Shown one piece after another: positions 26,617 to 35,089 of a stretch of 64,000 bases of DNA. The translations under genes and the position numbers were made by a program. Location: assembly GCA_025517425.1 (NCBI GenBank), contig JAOPJY010000001.1, positions 310,001-374,000 on the forward strand. Reading direction: 5' to 3'. The first letter of the stretch is position 1; each line of letters begins with the position of its first letter. The notes beneath the pieces were generated by a model. It was given only the letters and a program-made list of their open reading frames with translations, had not been told where the DNA came from and did not search any database. Source of the DNA: Halobacteria archaeon AArc-dxtr1. GTDB lineage: Archaea > Halobacteriota > Halobacteria > Halobacteriales > Natrialbaceae.

Positions 26617-27948
26617 ATGACGAACATCGAAACCGAACGGAAGGTCGAAGCAGCACAGACCGCAGCCTTACAGCTCGCACAGCTGTCCGACGAGGAGCGA
26701 CAGGCGGCGCTTTACGACGTCGCCGATGCACTCGAGGCGCGAACCGACGAGATCCTCGCGGCGAACGAGGACGACGTCGAAGCCGCCGAGGAACTGCTCG
26801 CAGAGGGCGAGTACACCCAGGCGTTCGTCGACCGACTCACCCTTTCGGAGTCAAAGATCGAGAGCATCGCGGAGATGGTCCGCAGCGTCGCCGAGCAGGA
26901 CGACCCACTCGGGAAAACCCTCGAGTCACGCCGACTCGACGAGGGACTCGAACTCTACAAAGTCGCCGTCCCGATCGGCGTCGTCGGCGCCGTTTTCGAG
27001 TCCCGCCCCGACGCGCTGGTCCAGATCGCCGCACTCGGACTCAAGTCCGGCAATTCGGTCATCCTGAAAGGTGGCAGCGAGGCGCTGCACTCGAATCGGA
27101 CGCTGTTCGAGATCATTCGGGAAGCGACCGCGGACGTCCCCGACGGCTGGGCCCAGCAGATCGAGGCCCGTGAGGATGTCGACACCCTCCTCGAGATGGA
27201 CGGGGCGGTCGACCTGCTCATGCCCCGTGGCAGCTCTGCGTTCGTTGAGTACATCCAGGACAACACGAGCATTCCCGTTCTCGGCCACACGGAGGGGATC
27301 TGTCACGTCTACGTCGACGAAGCCGCAGATCTCTCGATGGCCGAAGAGATCGCCTACGATGCGAAGGTGCAGTACCCCGCGGTCTGTAACGCCGTCGAGA
27401 CGCTGCTGGTCAACGAGGCCGTCGCCGAGGAGTTCCTGCCGGCGATCGTCGACCGGTACGAGGGCGCCGACGTCGAGGTCCGGGGCGACGAGGCCACCCG
27501 CGAGATCGTCGACGTCGAGGCCGCGACGGAGGCCGACTGGGACACCGAGTACGGCGATCTGATCGTCTCGGTTCGCGTCATCGACTCGATGGACGCTGCG
27601 ATCGAGCACATCACGACTCACGGCTCGAAGCACACCGAATCGATCGTCACTGAAGATGCAGATCGCGCGGGCACGTTCATGCGGAGTCTCGACTCCGCGA
27701 GCGTCTTCCACAACGCCTCGACTCGCTTTGCCGACGGCTACCGGTACGGCCTCGGCGCCGAGGTCGGTATCAGTACGGGCAAGATCCACGCCCGCGGTCC
27801 CGTCGGCCTTCAGGGACTGACGACCTACAAGTACCACCTCGAAGGAGACGGCCACCTCGTCGCGACCTACGCCGGCGAGGACGCGAAGCCGTATCTCCAC
27901 GAGGAGTTCGACGGCGAGTGGGCACCGGGTCGGCTGTCCCAGGAGTAA
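26617..27948 (+). CDS. proA: gamma-glutamyl phosphate reductase
   Basis: A 443-residue aldehyde-dehydrogenase-fold enzyme that reduces gamma-glutamyl phosphate to glutamate semialdehyde with NADPH. The start MTNIETERKVEAAQTAALQL is family-like. The cofactor region reads PIGVVGAVFESRPDALVQI and SVILKGGSEALHSN, and the catalytic Cys is in VQYPAVCNAVETLL. The end has ALGAEVGIS-like GLGAEVGISTGKIHARGPVG. It completes the proCBA operon. Confidence 0.96.
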   Translation: MTNIETERKVEAAQTAALQLAQLSDEERQAALYDVADALEARTDEILAANEDDVEAAEELLAEGEYTQAFVDRLTLSESKIESIAEMVRSVAEQDDPLGKTLESRRLDEGLELYKVAVPIGVVGAVFESRPDALVQIAALGLKSGNSVILKGGSEALHSNRTLFEIIREATADVPDGWAQQIEAREDVDTLLEMDGAVDLLMPRGSSAFVEYIQDNTSIPVLGHTEGICHVYVDEAADLSMAEEIAYDAKVQYPAVCNAVETLLVNEAVAEEFLPAIVDRYEGADVEVRGDEATREIVDVEAATEADWDTEYGDLIVSVRVIDSMDAAIEHITTHGSKHTESIVTEDADRAGTFMRSLDSASVFHNASTRFADGYRYGLGAEVGISTGKIHARGPVGLQGLTTYKYHLEGDGHLVATYAGEDAKPYLHEEFDGEWAPGRLSQE

Positions 27949-28087
27949 CGCCGTCTACTGCGTCTAATGGGCAGCTCTCGCCCGCTCACAGCCTGTCTCC
28001 GCGGGAGGAGACGGTACCCGTCTGACCGCGAGACACAGTACTCGAAGCTCAGTACCCGCGCGAGGAGCAGACTCTGAAAGTGGGCAC

Positions 28088-28513
28088 TTACCGATCCTCG
28101 AGTTCAACGTCTGGCGCGTTCTCGGTCTGGCTCCCGTTCGACGCTGTGGATCGATTTGTATCGCGATTCAGGCTCGCGGACCGGTCGGAGTCGAGTATCT
28201 GCTGAAGCTTGTACTCGAACGCTTCCTCGGTGAGTTCTCCCTCAGCGTATCGCCGTTTGAGTGTCTCTACCGGATCGTCGTCTGACGCTTGCCCGTACTG
28301 TTCGGCCGTTTCTTCACCCCACCACTCCTCGATATCCTTTCGGTCACCAAACAGCAATGCGACGGTCGGGGTCAGAACGAACAGGCCGACGACGCCAATC
28401 AGTAACACCCAAGGCCCCGTAAAGAGGCCGACGACGAGTATCGCCATGAACACGAGTCCGACGACGGTTGGCAGGTTCTCGCGGAGTCGGGTGAACGCCG
28501 TCTCTCGGCTCAT
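28088..28513 (-). CDS. SHOCT-domain membrane protein
   Basis: A 141-residue protein with two membrane helices (about 14-33 and 36-55), a cytosolic linker and the short C-terminal SHOCT helix pair DDPVETLKRRYAEGELTEEAFEYKL, then a Ser/Asn/Asp-rich tail. SHOCT modules are common at the ends of small prokaryotic membrane proteins and are thought to aid oligomerisation. A minus-strand T-rich element near -25 supports the start. Function unknown. Confidence 0.85.
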   Translation of the reverse strand: MSRETAFTRLRENLPTVVGLVFMAILVVGLFTGPWVLLIGVVGLFVLTPTVALLFGDRKDIEEWWGEETAEQYGQASDDDPVETLKRRYAEGELTEEAFEYKLQQILDSDRSASLNRDTNRSTASNGSQTENAPDVELEDR

Positions 28514-28590
28514 ACGCGAGTGTACCGTCTACGACGTGAAAAAGTGTAGGTCACCAAACACTGTGATGATCCCATCTCTCTTCCCGTCGA

Positions 28591-29526
28591 CTATCTGAGT
28601 CCGAACGACTCGACGAGCAGGTCCTCGTCCGTCTCGCCGTGGACGTACGTCGGCCCGCCAAGGACGTCGATCGTCACCGTCGCGGGCGCGAAGAGATCCG
28701 CCGGAACGTCCGAAAAGTCCCAGTCTACCGATTCGAAGATCTCGGCGAAGGGGCGGCCGTGCTCGTCGGCCGCCGTCGAGGGAACCGCGTCGAAGAACTC
28801 CGCGTCCTCGCGGACGACGAGGTGGGCGGTTCCACCGTAGGCGAGTGCGTCGTTCGTCCGTGCGATCGCGTCCTGCTCGCTCTCGGCGACCGGCGCGACC
28901 GGGGCTCGACCCGACGCTGAGACGATATCCCGCGGATCGTAGCCCAGCTCCGAGAGCCGGAAGGTCGCGAGCTCTGCCGCTCGCGCGGCGTTCGTGACGC
29001 TGCCAGCGACGCTCGCGGTCGGGTAGGCGAGCAAGAAGACGCCGCTGGTCTCGACCTCTGCGAGTTCGGCAACCTGCTCTGCGGCCGCTTCGGTTGGCGG
29101 CTCGTCGGTCTCGACGGCCAGTGCGGTCAGATCGAAGGCGTCGGTGTAGCCGATCCGGCGGAACTCGTCCTCTTCAGCGACTAACGCTCGGGCGGGGCCG
29201 CTCCCGAGTCCCTCGAAGTCCTCGGTCGTCAACTCCCAGCCTGCCTTCTGAGAACACAGCAGCGACAGTGCGGGCTGGTCGGTCGCGAGTTCGACGTAGG
29301 GGATCGGTGCGCCGCCGATCTCGCCTAGCTCTCGCCCCGGGGTTGCGAGGCCGGCGGTCTGAATCTCTGTGAGCAACAGTCCGGCCTCGATTCCGCCGTC
29401 GAACTCGACGCCGAAGTCGAGTACTGTCGCCTCGTTCTCTAGGTCGTAGCCGCCGACGTTCAGCTCCTCGGCGTATTCGAGTGCTTCGTCCACGAGCTCG
29501 ATTGCCAACCGGTTGAGACTGTCCAT
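28591..29526 (-). CDS. mch: methenyltetrahydromethanopterin cyclohydrolase
   Basis: A 311-residue protein matching Mch, which interconverts N5,N10-methenyl- and formyl-tetrahydropterins. The N-terminal MDSLNRLAIELVDEALEYAEEL, then GGIEAGLLLTEIQTAGLA, and LSLLCSQKAGWEL are typical, as is the central GSGPARALVAEEDEF. Haloarchaea lack methanopterin and are thought to use Mch on tetrahydrofolate for one-carbon metabolism; that is knowledge of the lineage and is not visible here. It starts from its own promoter region (a gataaact element about 35 bases upstream). Confidence 0.94.
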   Translation of the reverse strand: MDSLNRLAIELVDEALEYAEELNVGGYDLENEATVLDFGVEFDGGIEAGLLLTEIQTAGLATPGRELGEIGGAPIPYVELATDQPALSLLCSQKAGWELTTEDFEGLGSGPARALVAEEDEFRRIGYTDAFDLTALAVETDEPPTEAAAEQVAELAEVETSGVFLLAYPTASVAGSVTNAARAAELATFRLSELGYDPRDIVSASGRAPVAPVAESEQDAIARTNDALAYGGTAHLVVREDAEFFDAVPSTAADEHGRPFAEIFESVDWDFSDVPADLFAPATVTIDVLGGPTYVHGETDEDLLVESFGLR

Positions 29527-29610
29527 ACGCGGGGTTCGCTGCCCTCCCTGAAACAGTTTATCAGTCCGAGCGCCGGAAGCGGCGCTCGAGAACGCTGCGG
29601 TGTCCGCTGG

Positions 29611-29919
29611 CTACTTGTTCGTCGGCGGCCGGCCGAGTTCGGATTCAACCGACTCGACCTTGTCCGCGGCGCTTCGATCGACGGTACGTTTGTCGTCTAC
29701 TTTCAACACCGTGCTGACGCGGTCGGCTTCGATCGCATCGTGGGCGGCCTGAGCGGCGGCGAATAGCTCGTCCGTGCTCTCGGCTTCGATCGTCGTCCCC
29801 ATCGGTCCGGTCTCGTAGCTCACGTCGTACTCTTCTAAGGTGTCGATTGCCGCGGCAATTTCGGAAGCCATGCTGTCTTCGACGACGGGTGCCGTACTCA
29901 GGAAGCCGATCACGCTCAT
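29611..29919 (-). CDS. MTH1187/YkoF-family thiamine-binding-like protein
   Basis: A 102-residue protein of the UPF0045/MTH1187 family, a ferredoxin-like fold in which some members bind hydroxymethylpyrimidine or thiamine. The start at 29919 (MSVIGFLSTAPVVEDSMASEI) is preceded by a TATA-like element at -26. The family-typical segments are YETGPMGTTIEAESTDELF and RVSTVLKVDDKR. Binding of a thiamine precursor is a family inference. Confidence 0.88.
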   Translation of the reverse strand: MSVIGFLSTAPVVEDSMASEIAAAIDTLEEYDVSYETGPMGTTIEAESTDELFAAAQAAHDAIEADRVSTVLKVDDKRTVDRSAADKVESVESELGRPPTNK

Positions 29920-29941
29920 ACGCTCGTTGAAACCGGCCACG

Positions 29942-29949
29942 ACTAAAGT
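29942..29949 (-). promoter_or_regulatory. TATA-like element of the MTH1187-family gene
   Basis: On the minus strand actttagt is centred 26 bases before the ATG at 29919, the haloarchaeal TATA position for a leaderless mRNA; it supports that start over the one at 29940. Confidence 0.5.
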
Positions 29950-29976
29950 CGTATCCTTGCGTTGCGGTGGATCGAC

Positions 29977-30342
29977 TCAGCGCGACGGATCGTGAGCGTC
30001 GTGGGGCGAGGGTGCGTGCTCGGCAGGATAGATCACGATGTCGCCGTCTGCGTGGACGTACACCTCGTGGTCGAGTGCGCTGAACGCGACGTGGCCGCGC
30101 TCGCGACCGGAGCCGTCGGCTTTCGTGGCGAACAGCCGTTCTAAGGCGTCGGGGTCGATACTGTCGTAGAGGGAGAACTCCCCTTGGGAGACGTCGGTAT
30201 CCGCAATCGTCGCGATGGCGTGAACGATGGTCGTCGTCAGTGTCGCGGTTCCGTCGGGATCGTACTGACAGACGTACCGGTCGTGTTCGTCGTCGTATTC
30301 GAGGTCGGTGGTGTCGTGTGTGGAGGATGCGTGTGCTTGCAT
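29977..30342 (-). CDS. HalOD1 output-domain protein
   Basis: A 121-residue acidic protein with a single HalOD1 domain, a haloarchaea-specific module often attached to signal-transduction proteins. Visible pattern: YDPDGTATLTTTIVHAIATIADTDVSQGEFSLYDSIDPDALERLF, shown here in outline only, followed by a beta strand pair (HVAFSALDHEVYVHADGDIVIYP reduced form). It has no receiver or sensor domain of its own. An AT-rich minus-strand element (ctatttatc, about 33 bases upstream) may be its promoter. Function unknown. Confidence 0.85.
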   Translation of the reverse strand: MQAHASSTHDTTDLEYDDEHDRYVCQYDPDGTATLTTTIVHAIATIADTDVSQGEFSLYDSIDPDALERLFATKADGSGRERGHVAFSALDHEVYVHADGDIVIYPAEHAPSPHDAHDPSR

Positions 30343-30660
30343 TTCGATACTAGACTGTGCGATCGTCTACCGATAAATAGAGAACCATTGTATAAAAGTC
30401 AACCGGACGGGAAAACGACACGAGTTCGTGAGGCTTTTCTCGGAATACTATTCACGTCTACTGTATTTTCTTACTGACTGAGGTATGAATCTGGGAACAC
30501 GCAGCGCTCGCGAGGGTGTGTTCGGAGAAATGCGCTGGCTGGGATTTGAACAACGCGAAGGCAGTCCTGCTCGCTCACTTCGTTCGCTGTGCGGGCTGTG
30601 ACTTCTCTTGTTCAAATCCACAGAACGATGTTTCTGCTCGCGAAATTGCTCGCAGAAACA
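30343..30660. other. spacer with a duplicated tRNA-Gly 3' end
   Basis: A 318-base region between the HalOD1 gene and tRNA-Gly. It has an AT-rich part (30361-30480) and then a segment with a copy of the tRNA 3' end at 30530-30551. The tail of that copy (30542-30551) has an exact inverted match at 30610-30619. No protein-coding gene was found. Confidence 0.6.
30530..30551 (-). repeat. 22-base copy of the tRNA-Gly 3' end
   Basis: The 22 bases at 30530-30551 match 30660-30681 exactly, where they form the T-arm and acceptor 3' strand of tRNA-Gly(GCC). The spacing is 130 bases. Direct repeats of a tRNA 3' end are the classic trace of site-specific integration, but no integrase gene is present, so this may be a relic left by an excised or decayed element. 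Confidence 0.65.
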
Positions 30661-30731
30661 TGCGCTGGCTGGGATTTGAACCCAGGTTGTGACCATGGCA
30701 AGGTCACGTGATACCACTACACTACCAGCGC
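30661..30731 (-). tRNA. tRNA-Gly (anticodon GCC)
   Basis: The minus strand folds as a 71-base tRNA: acceptor arms gcgctgg/ccagcgc plus discriminator A, D-arm around tagtggta, anticodon stem tgacc/ggtca with loop ttgccat (anticodon GCC), and a T-arm with gttcaaat. No intron and no encoded CCA. Its 3' end is partly duplicated 130 bases away. Confidence 0.97.
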
Positions 30732-30947
30732 CCTGTTGCATCTATACCTACTACCGGATGGATGTATAAGGGTTGCGAATCCTCGCAGCTTCGTGAGCGT
30801 ATCGCATGACGGCGTCGCCGTCGGGAGACTGGCGGCAACTCGTTCCGGAATACAAAATTCTCACGCTTTCAGTCGCACGTCCATGCACCCGAATCTCACG
30901 ATTTCTGGGGTGTGGGGCGTTCACACCCGGGATCGATTCCGCTATCC

Positions 30948-30954
30948 TTTTAAG
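30948..30954 (+). promoter_or_regulatory. TATA-like element of the ribosomal super-operon
   Basis: The sequence ttttaag lies 57-63 bases before the ATG at 31011. With transcription starting about 25 bases downstream, a leader of roughly 30-35 bases would result, unlike the leaderless pattern of many genes in this window. Confidence 0.5.
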
Positions 30955-30984
30955 ACGGTATCCGCAACACATCGCTACAGTCTA

Positions 30985-31007
30985 GTGACGCGGCGCCGAA
31001 GCGTCAC
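30985..31007 (+). promoter_or_regulatory. hairpin in the leader of the ribosomal super-operon
   Basis: A perfect 7-base-pair stem (gtgacgc at 30985-30991 and gcgtcac at 31001-31007) with a 9-base loop ends three bases before the ATG of the first gene. It could mask the start region or bind a regulatory protein. Autoregulation is known for some archaeal ribosomal operons, but no such role is shown for this site. Confidence 0.5.
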
Positions 31008-31010
31008 GGC

Positions 31011-31901
31011 ATGACAGTCAGCGTACTCGTCCCGTCGTCGCTCGCCAGAGAGGCCGAGGACAAACGCGAGGCAACTCGCAAGCTCGGATACGTCGCCCGC
31101 GCGGCGACGATCTTTCGGGCAGATCGCCTGGTCGTCTATCCGGACTTGGATGGCGAACCGGGAGAACTCGACGGCGGGTTCGTCAGTACCGTGCTGCGGT
31201 ACGCCGCAACGCCGCCATACCTCCGAAAGGAGGCGTGGGGCAAGCGGGACGAACTGGAGTACGTGGGCGTCTTGCCGCCGCTCCGCGCGGCGTCACAGAC
31301 CGGCTCCGAATCCAACGGTTCGGGGTCGTTAAGACACGGAATCGTGACCGAGGTCGGACCTGATCAACGCGTGCGGGTCAATTGCGGCTTGCAACACCCG
31401 ATCTCCCTCAACACGCCTCCCGGAATGGAGGTCTCCGAGGGGGAGCGCGTGACCGTCAGGATCTCTTCGCGACGACCGGTCCGGGCGAAGCTCGAAGACG
31501 TCTCCCTTCCGGGATTCGCAGTCGAGCGGACGGACCTTTCGGCAGCACTCGGCCGTGAGGACGCCGGCGTTCGAATCGCCGCCTCCCGATTCGGTGAGGA
31601 ACTCACCGTCGGGCGGCTCGAGACGCTGGCCGGGCGCGTCGAAGGCGACGGGATGACCGTCGCCTTCGGTGCCCCCGAGAGAGGGCTGCCGGACATCCTC
31701 GGCGTCGACCCCGACGCAGTCGGGGCAGGCAACGCGGACGGAACTGCCGACGCCGAGACAGGAAGCGACGACGCAAACGTCGAACCCATCGATCCGGGGT
31801 TCGACCTCTGGCTCAATACGGTTCCACACCAGGGGAGCGAGGTGGTGCGAACGGAAGAGGCTCTGTTCGCCACCCTCGCACCCCTCTCACTGCGAGTGTG
31901 A
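31011..31901 (+). CDS. SPOUT-class RNA methyltransferase family protein
   Basis: A 296-residue protein of the archaeal SPOUT methyltransferase family (putative RNA methylase, PF02598 type) that regularly precedes uL3. The N-terminus MTVSVLVPSSLAREAEDKRE and the early FRADRLVVYPDLDGE and LRYAATPPYLRKEAW are typical. An OB-like insertion (HGIVTEVGPDQRVRVNCGL) interrupts the methylase fold, which resumes with VRIAASRFGEEL and VAFGAPERGLPDIL, then FDLWLNTVPHQGSEVVRTEEAL forming the SAM-binding knot. Modification of rRNA (N3-methyl-uridine type) is inferred from relatives. It is 4 bases before rpl3. Confidence 0.88.
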   Translation: MTVSVLVPSSLAREAEDKREATRKLGYVARAATIFRADRLVVYPDLDGEPGELDGGFVSTVLRYAATPPYLRKEAWGKRDELEYVGVLPPLRAASQTGSESNGSGSLRHGIVTEVGPDQRVRVNCGLQHPISLNTPPGMEVSEGERVTVRISSRRPVRAKLEDVSLPGFAVERTDLSAALGREDAGVRIAASRFGEELTVGRLETLAGRVEGDGMTVAFGAPERGLPDILGVDPDAVGAGNADGTADAETGSDDANVEPIDPGFDLWLNTVPHQGSEVVRTEEALFATLAPLSLRV

Positions 31902-31905
31902 TAGC

Positions 31906-32928
31906 ATGCCACAAGCAAATAGACCACGCAAAGGCTCACTCGGGTTCGGTCCACGACAGCGTGCAACCAGCGAGGTTCCACGCTTTAACTCGTGGCCGGA
32001 CGACGATGGACAGCCGACGCTCCAGGGATTCGCGGGCTACAAGGCCGGCATGACCCACGTGGTACTGGTCGACGACGCGGCGAACTCGCCGACCGAGGGA
32101 ATGGAACAGACCGTTCCCGTTACCATCGTGGAGACGCCGCCAATGCGCGCCGTCGCCCTGCGTGCGTACGAAGACACACCATACGGCAAGAAGCCGGTTA
32201 CCGACGTCTGGACCGACGAGCTCGATTCCGAGCTCGACCGCGTTCTGGACCTGCCTGGTGACGACTACGACGCCGACGCCGCCGAAGACGAGCTTCGGGG
32301 CCTCTTAGAGGAGGGTCGCGTCGACGACGTTCGCGTCATCACGCACACGGTTCCCGGCGACGTGCCATCGGTGCCCAAGAAGAAACCCGACGTCATGGAA
32401 ACGCGCGTCGGCGGCGGCTCCGTCGAGGAGCGCGTCGACTACGCGCTCGACTTACTCGGCGAAGATGGCGGCGAACACGTCATGAACGACGTGTTCCGCG
32501 CCGGCGAGTACGTCGACGCCAGCGGCGTCACGAAAGGGAAAGGAACCCAGGGTCCCGTCAAGCGATGGGGCGTCCAGAAACGAAAGGGCAAGCACGCCCG
32601 GCAGGGATGGCGCCGTCGCATCGGTAACCTCGGCCCCTGGAACCCCTCCCGTGTCCGCTCGACGGTCCCCCAGCAGGGGCAGACCGGCTACCACCAGCGG
32701 ACGGAACTGAACAAGCGCCTCGTCGACATCGGCGACGGTGCGGACGCGACGGTCGACGGTGGCTTCGTCAACTACGGCGAGGTCGACGGCCCTCACGTCC
32801 TGATCAAGGGCTCGCTCCCCGGGCCGAACAAGCGCCTCGTGCGCTTCCGCCCGGCGATCCGACCCGGAGACCAGCCGCGCCTCGATCCCGAGGTCCGGTA
32901 CGTCTCCACCGCATCCAACCAGGGATAA
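31906..32928 (+). CDS. rpl3: 50S ribosomal protein uL3
   Basis: A 340-residue protein (Haloarcula uL3 is about 338) that folds early on 23S rRNA and reaches toward the peptidyl-transferase centre. The ATG at 31906 gives MPQANRPRKGSLGFGPRQRA; the longer open frame overlaps the methyltransferase. GYKAGMTHVVLVDD, the central VTKGKGTQGPVKRWGVQKRK loop and PQQGQTGYHQRTELNKR are strong family marks. First ribosomal protein of the S10/spc super-operon here. Confidence 0.98.
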   Translation: MPQANRPRKGSLGFGPRQRATSEVPRFNSWPDDDGQPTLQGFAGYKAGMTHVVLVDDAANSPTEGMEQTVPVTIVETPPMRAVALRAYEDTPYGKKPVTDVWTDELDSELDRVLDLPGDDYDADAAEDELRGLLEEGRVDDVRVITHTVPGDVPSVPKKKPDVMETRVGGGSVEERVDYALDLLGEDGGEHVMNDVFRAGEYVDASGVTKGKGTQGPVKRWGVQKRKGKHARQGWRRRIGNLGPWNPSRVRSTVPQQGQTGYHQRTELNKRLVDIGDGADATVDGGFVNYGEVDGPHVLIKGSLPGPNKRLVRFRPAIRPGDQPRLDPEVRYVSTASNQG

Positions 32929-32931
32929 TAC

Positions 32932-33684
32932 ATGGAAGCTACAGTACGAGACCTGGATGGCGACGACGCGGGCTCACTCGAGCTCCCGGCGGTCTTCGAG
33001 ACCACCTACCGCCCGGACCTGATCGCCCGCGCCGTACGCGTCTCCCAGGCAAACAACAAACAGGACTACGGCGCCGACGAGTTCGCGGGCATGCGCACGC
33101 CCGCGGAGTCGTTCGGTAGCGGTCGGGGCATGGCCCACGTCCCCCGACAGAACGGACGCGCACGACGTGTCCCGCAGGCTGTCAAGGGACGGAAGGCCCA
33201 CCCGCCGAAAGCCGAGAAAGACCAGGGCGAATCGATCAACAAGAAAGAACGGCAGCTGGCCACCCGCAGCGCCATCGCGGCGACCGCGGACGCAGAGCTC
33301 GTCGCCGAGCGCGGCCACGCGTTCGACGAGGACGCCGAGGTGCCGGTCGTCGTCTCCGACGAGTTCGAAGAGCTCGTCAAGACGAAGGAGGTCGTCTCCT
33401 TCCTCGAGGCCGCCGGTCTCGAGGCCGACATCGAGCGCGCCGAGGACGGCAAGAGCGTCCGGGCCGGCCGCGGGACGACCCGTGGACGGAAGTACCAGAC
33501 GCCCGCGTCGATCCTCTTCGTGACCTCGAGCGACGCCGGTCCATCGAAGGCCGCCCGCAACCTCGCGGGCGCCGACGTGGCGACGGCCGACGAGGTCAAC
33601 GCCGAACAGCTCGCACCCGGCGCCCAGTCCGGTCGGCTGACCGTCTGGACCGAGAGCGCCGTCGAGGAGGTGGCAGACCGATGA
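32932..33684 (+). CDS. rpl4: 50S ribosomal protein uL4
   Basis: A 250-residue protein with the archaeal start MEATVRDLDGDDAGSLELP. Its long tunnel-lining loop is visible as AGMRTPAESFGSGRGMAHVP followed by basic residues. The C-terminal half has the Rossmann-like globular part (EVVSFLEAAGLEADIERA). uL4 contacts the exit tunnel and in other organisms can repress its own operon. Its last 4 bases overlap the start of rpl23. Confidence 0.98.
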   Translation: MEATVRDLDGDDAGSLELPAVFETTYRPDLIARAVRVSQANNKQDYGADEFAGMRTPAESFGSGRGMAHVPRQNGRARRVPQAVKGRKAHPPKAEKDQGESINKKERQLATRSAIAATADAELVAERGHAFDEDAEVPVVVSDEFEELVKTKEVVSFLEAAGLEADIERAEDGKSVRAGRGTTRGRKYQTPASILFVTSSDAGPSKAARNLAGADVATADEVNAEQLAPGAQSGRLTVWTESAVEEVADR

Positions 33685-33935
33685 GTTCGATTATCGACTA
33701 CCCGCTGGTGACCGAGAAGGCGATGAACGACATGGACTTCGAGAACAAGCTCCAGTTCGTCGTCAACCCCGACGCGACCAAGCCCGAGATTCGGGAGGTC
33801 GTCGAGGAGCGCTTCGAGATCGACGTCACCAACATCAACACGCAGGTCACGATGAACGGAAAGAAAAAGGCGATCATCACGCTGGGCGAGGACGACGACG
33901 CCCAGGAAGTCGCCTCGCGAATCGGGGTGTTCTGA
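33681..33935 (+). CDS. rpl23: 50S ribosomal protein uL23
   Basis: An 84-residue protein identical in length to Haloarcula uL23. It starts MSSIIDYPLVTEKAMNDMDF and has the NKLQFVVNPDATKPEIREVV core and NGKKKAIITL strand. At the tunnel exit it forms the docking site for SRP and other nascent-chain factors. It overlaps rpl4 by 4 bases and is followed 2 bases later by rpl2. Confidence 0.98.
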   Translation: MSSIIDYPLVTEKAMNDMDFENKLQFVVNPDATKPEIREVVEERFEIDVTNINTQVTMNGKKKAIITLGEDDDAQEVASRIGVF

Positions 33936-33937
33936 GA

Positions 33938-34660
33938 ATGGGACGACGCATTCAAGGACAACGACGCGGCCGTGGTGGATCCACGTTCCGTGCTCCATCC
34001 CACCGATACAAGGCAAAACTCGACCACAAGAAGTCAGAAGACGGCGACGTCATTCGCGGAACGGTCGTCGACGTCGAGCACGACCCCGCCCGTTCGGCGC
34101 CGGTCGTTGCAGTCGAGTTCGAAGACGGCGACCAGCGGCTAATCCTCGCCCCCGAGGGCGTTAGCGTCGGCGAGGAGATTCAGGTCGGTGTCTCCGCCGA
34201 GATCAAGCCCGGGAACACGCTCCCGCTGGCAGAGATTCCGGAGGGAGTCCCAGTCTGTAACGTCGAGGCCAAGCCCGGAGACGGCGGCAAGTTCGCCCGC
34301 TCCTCGGGTGTCAACGCCGACCTGATCACCCACGACCGCAACGCGGCGGTCGTCCAACTGCCAAGTGGTGAGGTCAAGCGTCTCGATCCACAGTGTCGCG
34401 CCACGGTCGGCGTCGTCGCTGGTGGTGGACGGACGGAGAAGCCGTTCGTCAAAGCTGGAAAGAAGTATCATAAGATGCGCGCCCGCGGGACCAAGTGGCC
34501 CCGCGTGCGGGGTGTGGCCATGAACGCCGTCGACCACCCATTCGGTGGTGGCGGCCGCCAGCACCCCGGCAAGCCGAAGTCCGTCTCGCGGGACGCACCG
34601 CCGGGACGGAAGGTCGGTGACATTTCCTCGCGCCGCACCGGCCGAGGTGGTAACAAATGA
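33938..34660 (+). CDS. rpl2: 50S ribosomal protein uL2
   Basis: A 240-residue protein, matching Haloarcula uL2 in length. It starts [20 protein letters not shown]. It has the OB-fold and SH3-like halves, with [20 protein letters not shown] carrying the histidine region near the peptidyl-transferase centre, and forms intersubunit bridge B7b. The stop overlaps the rps19 start in an ATGA arrangement, suggesting translational coupling. Confidence 0.98.
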   Translation: MGRRIQGQRRGRGGSTFRAPSHRYKAKLDHKKSEDGDVIRGTVVDVEHDPARSAPVVAVEFEDGDQRLILAPEGVSVGEEIQVGVSAEIKPGNTLPLAEIPEGVPVCNVEAKPGDGGKFARSSGVNADLITHDRNAAVVQLPSGEVKRLDPQCRATVGVVAGGGRTEKPFVKAGKKYHKMRARGTKWPRVRGVAMNAVDHPFGGGGRQHPGKPKSVSRDAPPGRKVGDISSRRTGRGGNK

Positions 34661-35082
34661 GTTCGGAATACCGTACCGGCCGTGAGGGTGAGGAGTTCAC
34701 CTACCGCGGTCACACGCTAGAAGAGCTACAGGAGCTCGACCTCGAAGAGGTCACAGAGCTGCTGCCCGCTCGCAAACGTCGAAGTATCGAACGCGGCCTC
34801 TCCGTCGAGAAGCAGAAGCTCCTCGAGGAGGCCCGCGAGAAAGACGAAGAGGAGACGGCAAACTCGCCGATCCGAACCCACCTTCGGGACATGCCGATCC
34901 TGCCCGAGTTCGTCGGACTGACGTTCGCCGTCTACACCGGACAGAGCTTCGAACGCGTACGCGTCGAGCCAGAGATGATCGGTCACTATCTCGGTGAGTT
35001 CCAGCTGACCCGGACCTCGGTCGAGCACGGCCAGGCCGGTATCGGTGCGACCCGCTCCTCGAAGTTCGTCCCACTGAAGTGA
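34657..35082 (+). CDS. rps19: 30S ribosomal protein uS19
   Basis: A 141-residue protein of the small-subunit head. The archaeal-type N-terminal extension ([20 protein letters not shown]) precedes the conserved core with [40 protein letters not shown] and the [12 protein letters not shown] end. It binds with uS13 near the A-site finger. It is coupled to rpl2 by a 4-base overlap and followed by rpl22 after 7 bases. Confidence 0.98.
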   Translation: MSSEYRTGREGEEFTYRGHTLEELQELDLEEVTELLPARKRRSIERGLSVEKQKLLEEAREKDEEETANSPIRTHLRDMPILPEFVGLTFAVYTGQSFERVRVEPEMIGHYLGEFQLTRTSVEHGQAGIGATRSSKFVPLK

Positions 35083-35089
35083 TCATCGT

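Noticed and set aside
26163-27173. 336-residue Arg-rich plus-strand frame across proB and proA
   Set aside because: It crosses two well-supported genes in another frame and has no domain.
30530-30551. Second tRNA-Gly gene
   Set aside because: Only the last 22 bases match; the D-arm, anticodon arm and 5' acceptor strand are absent.
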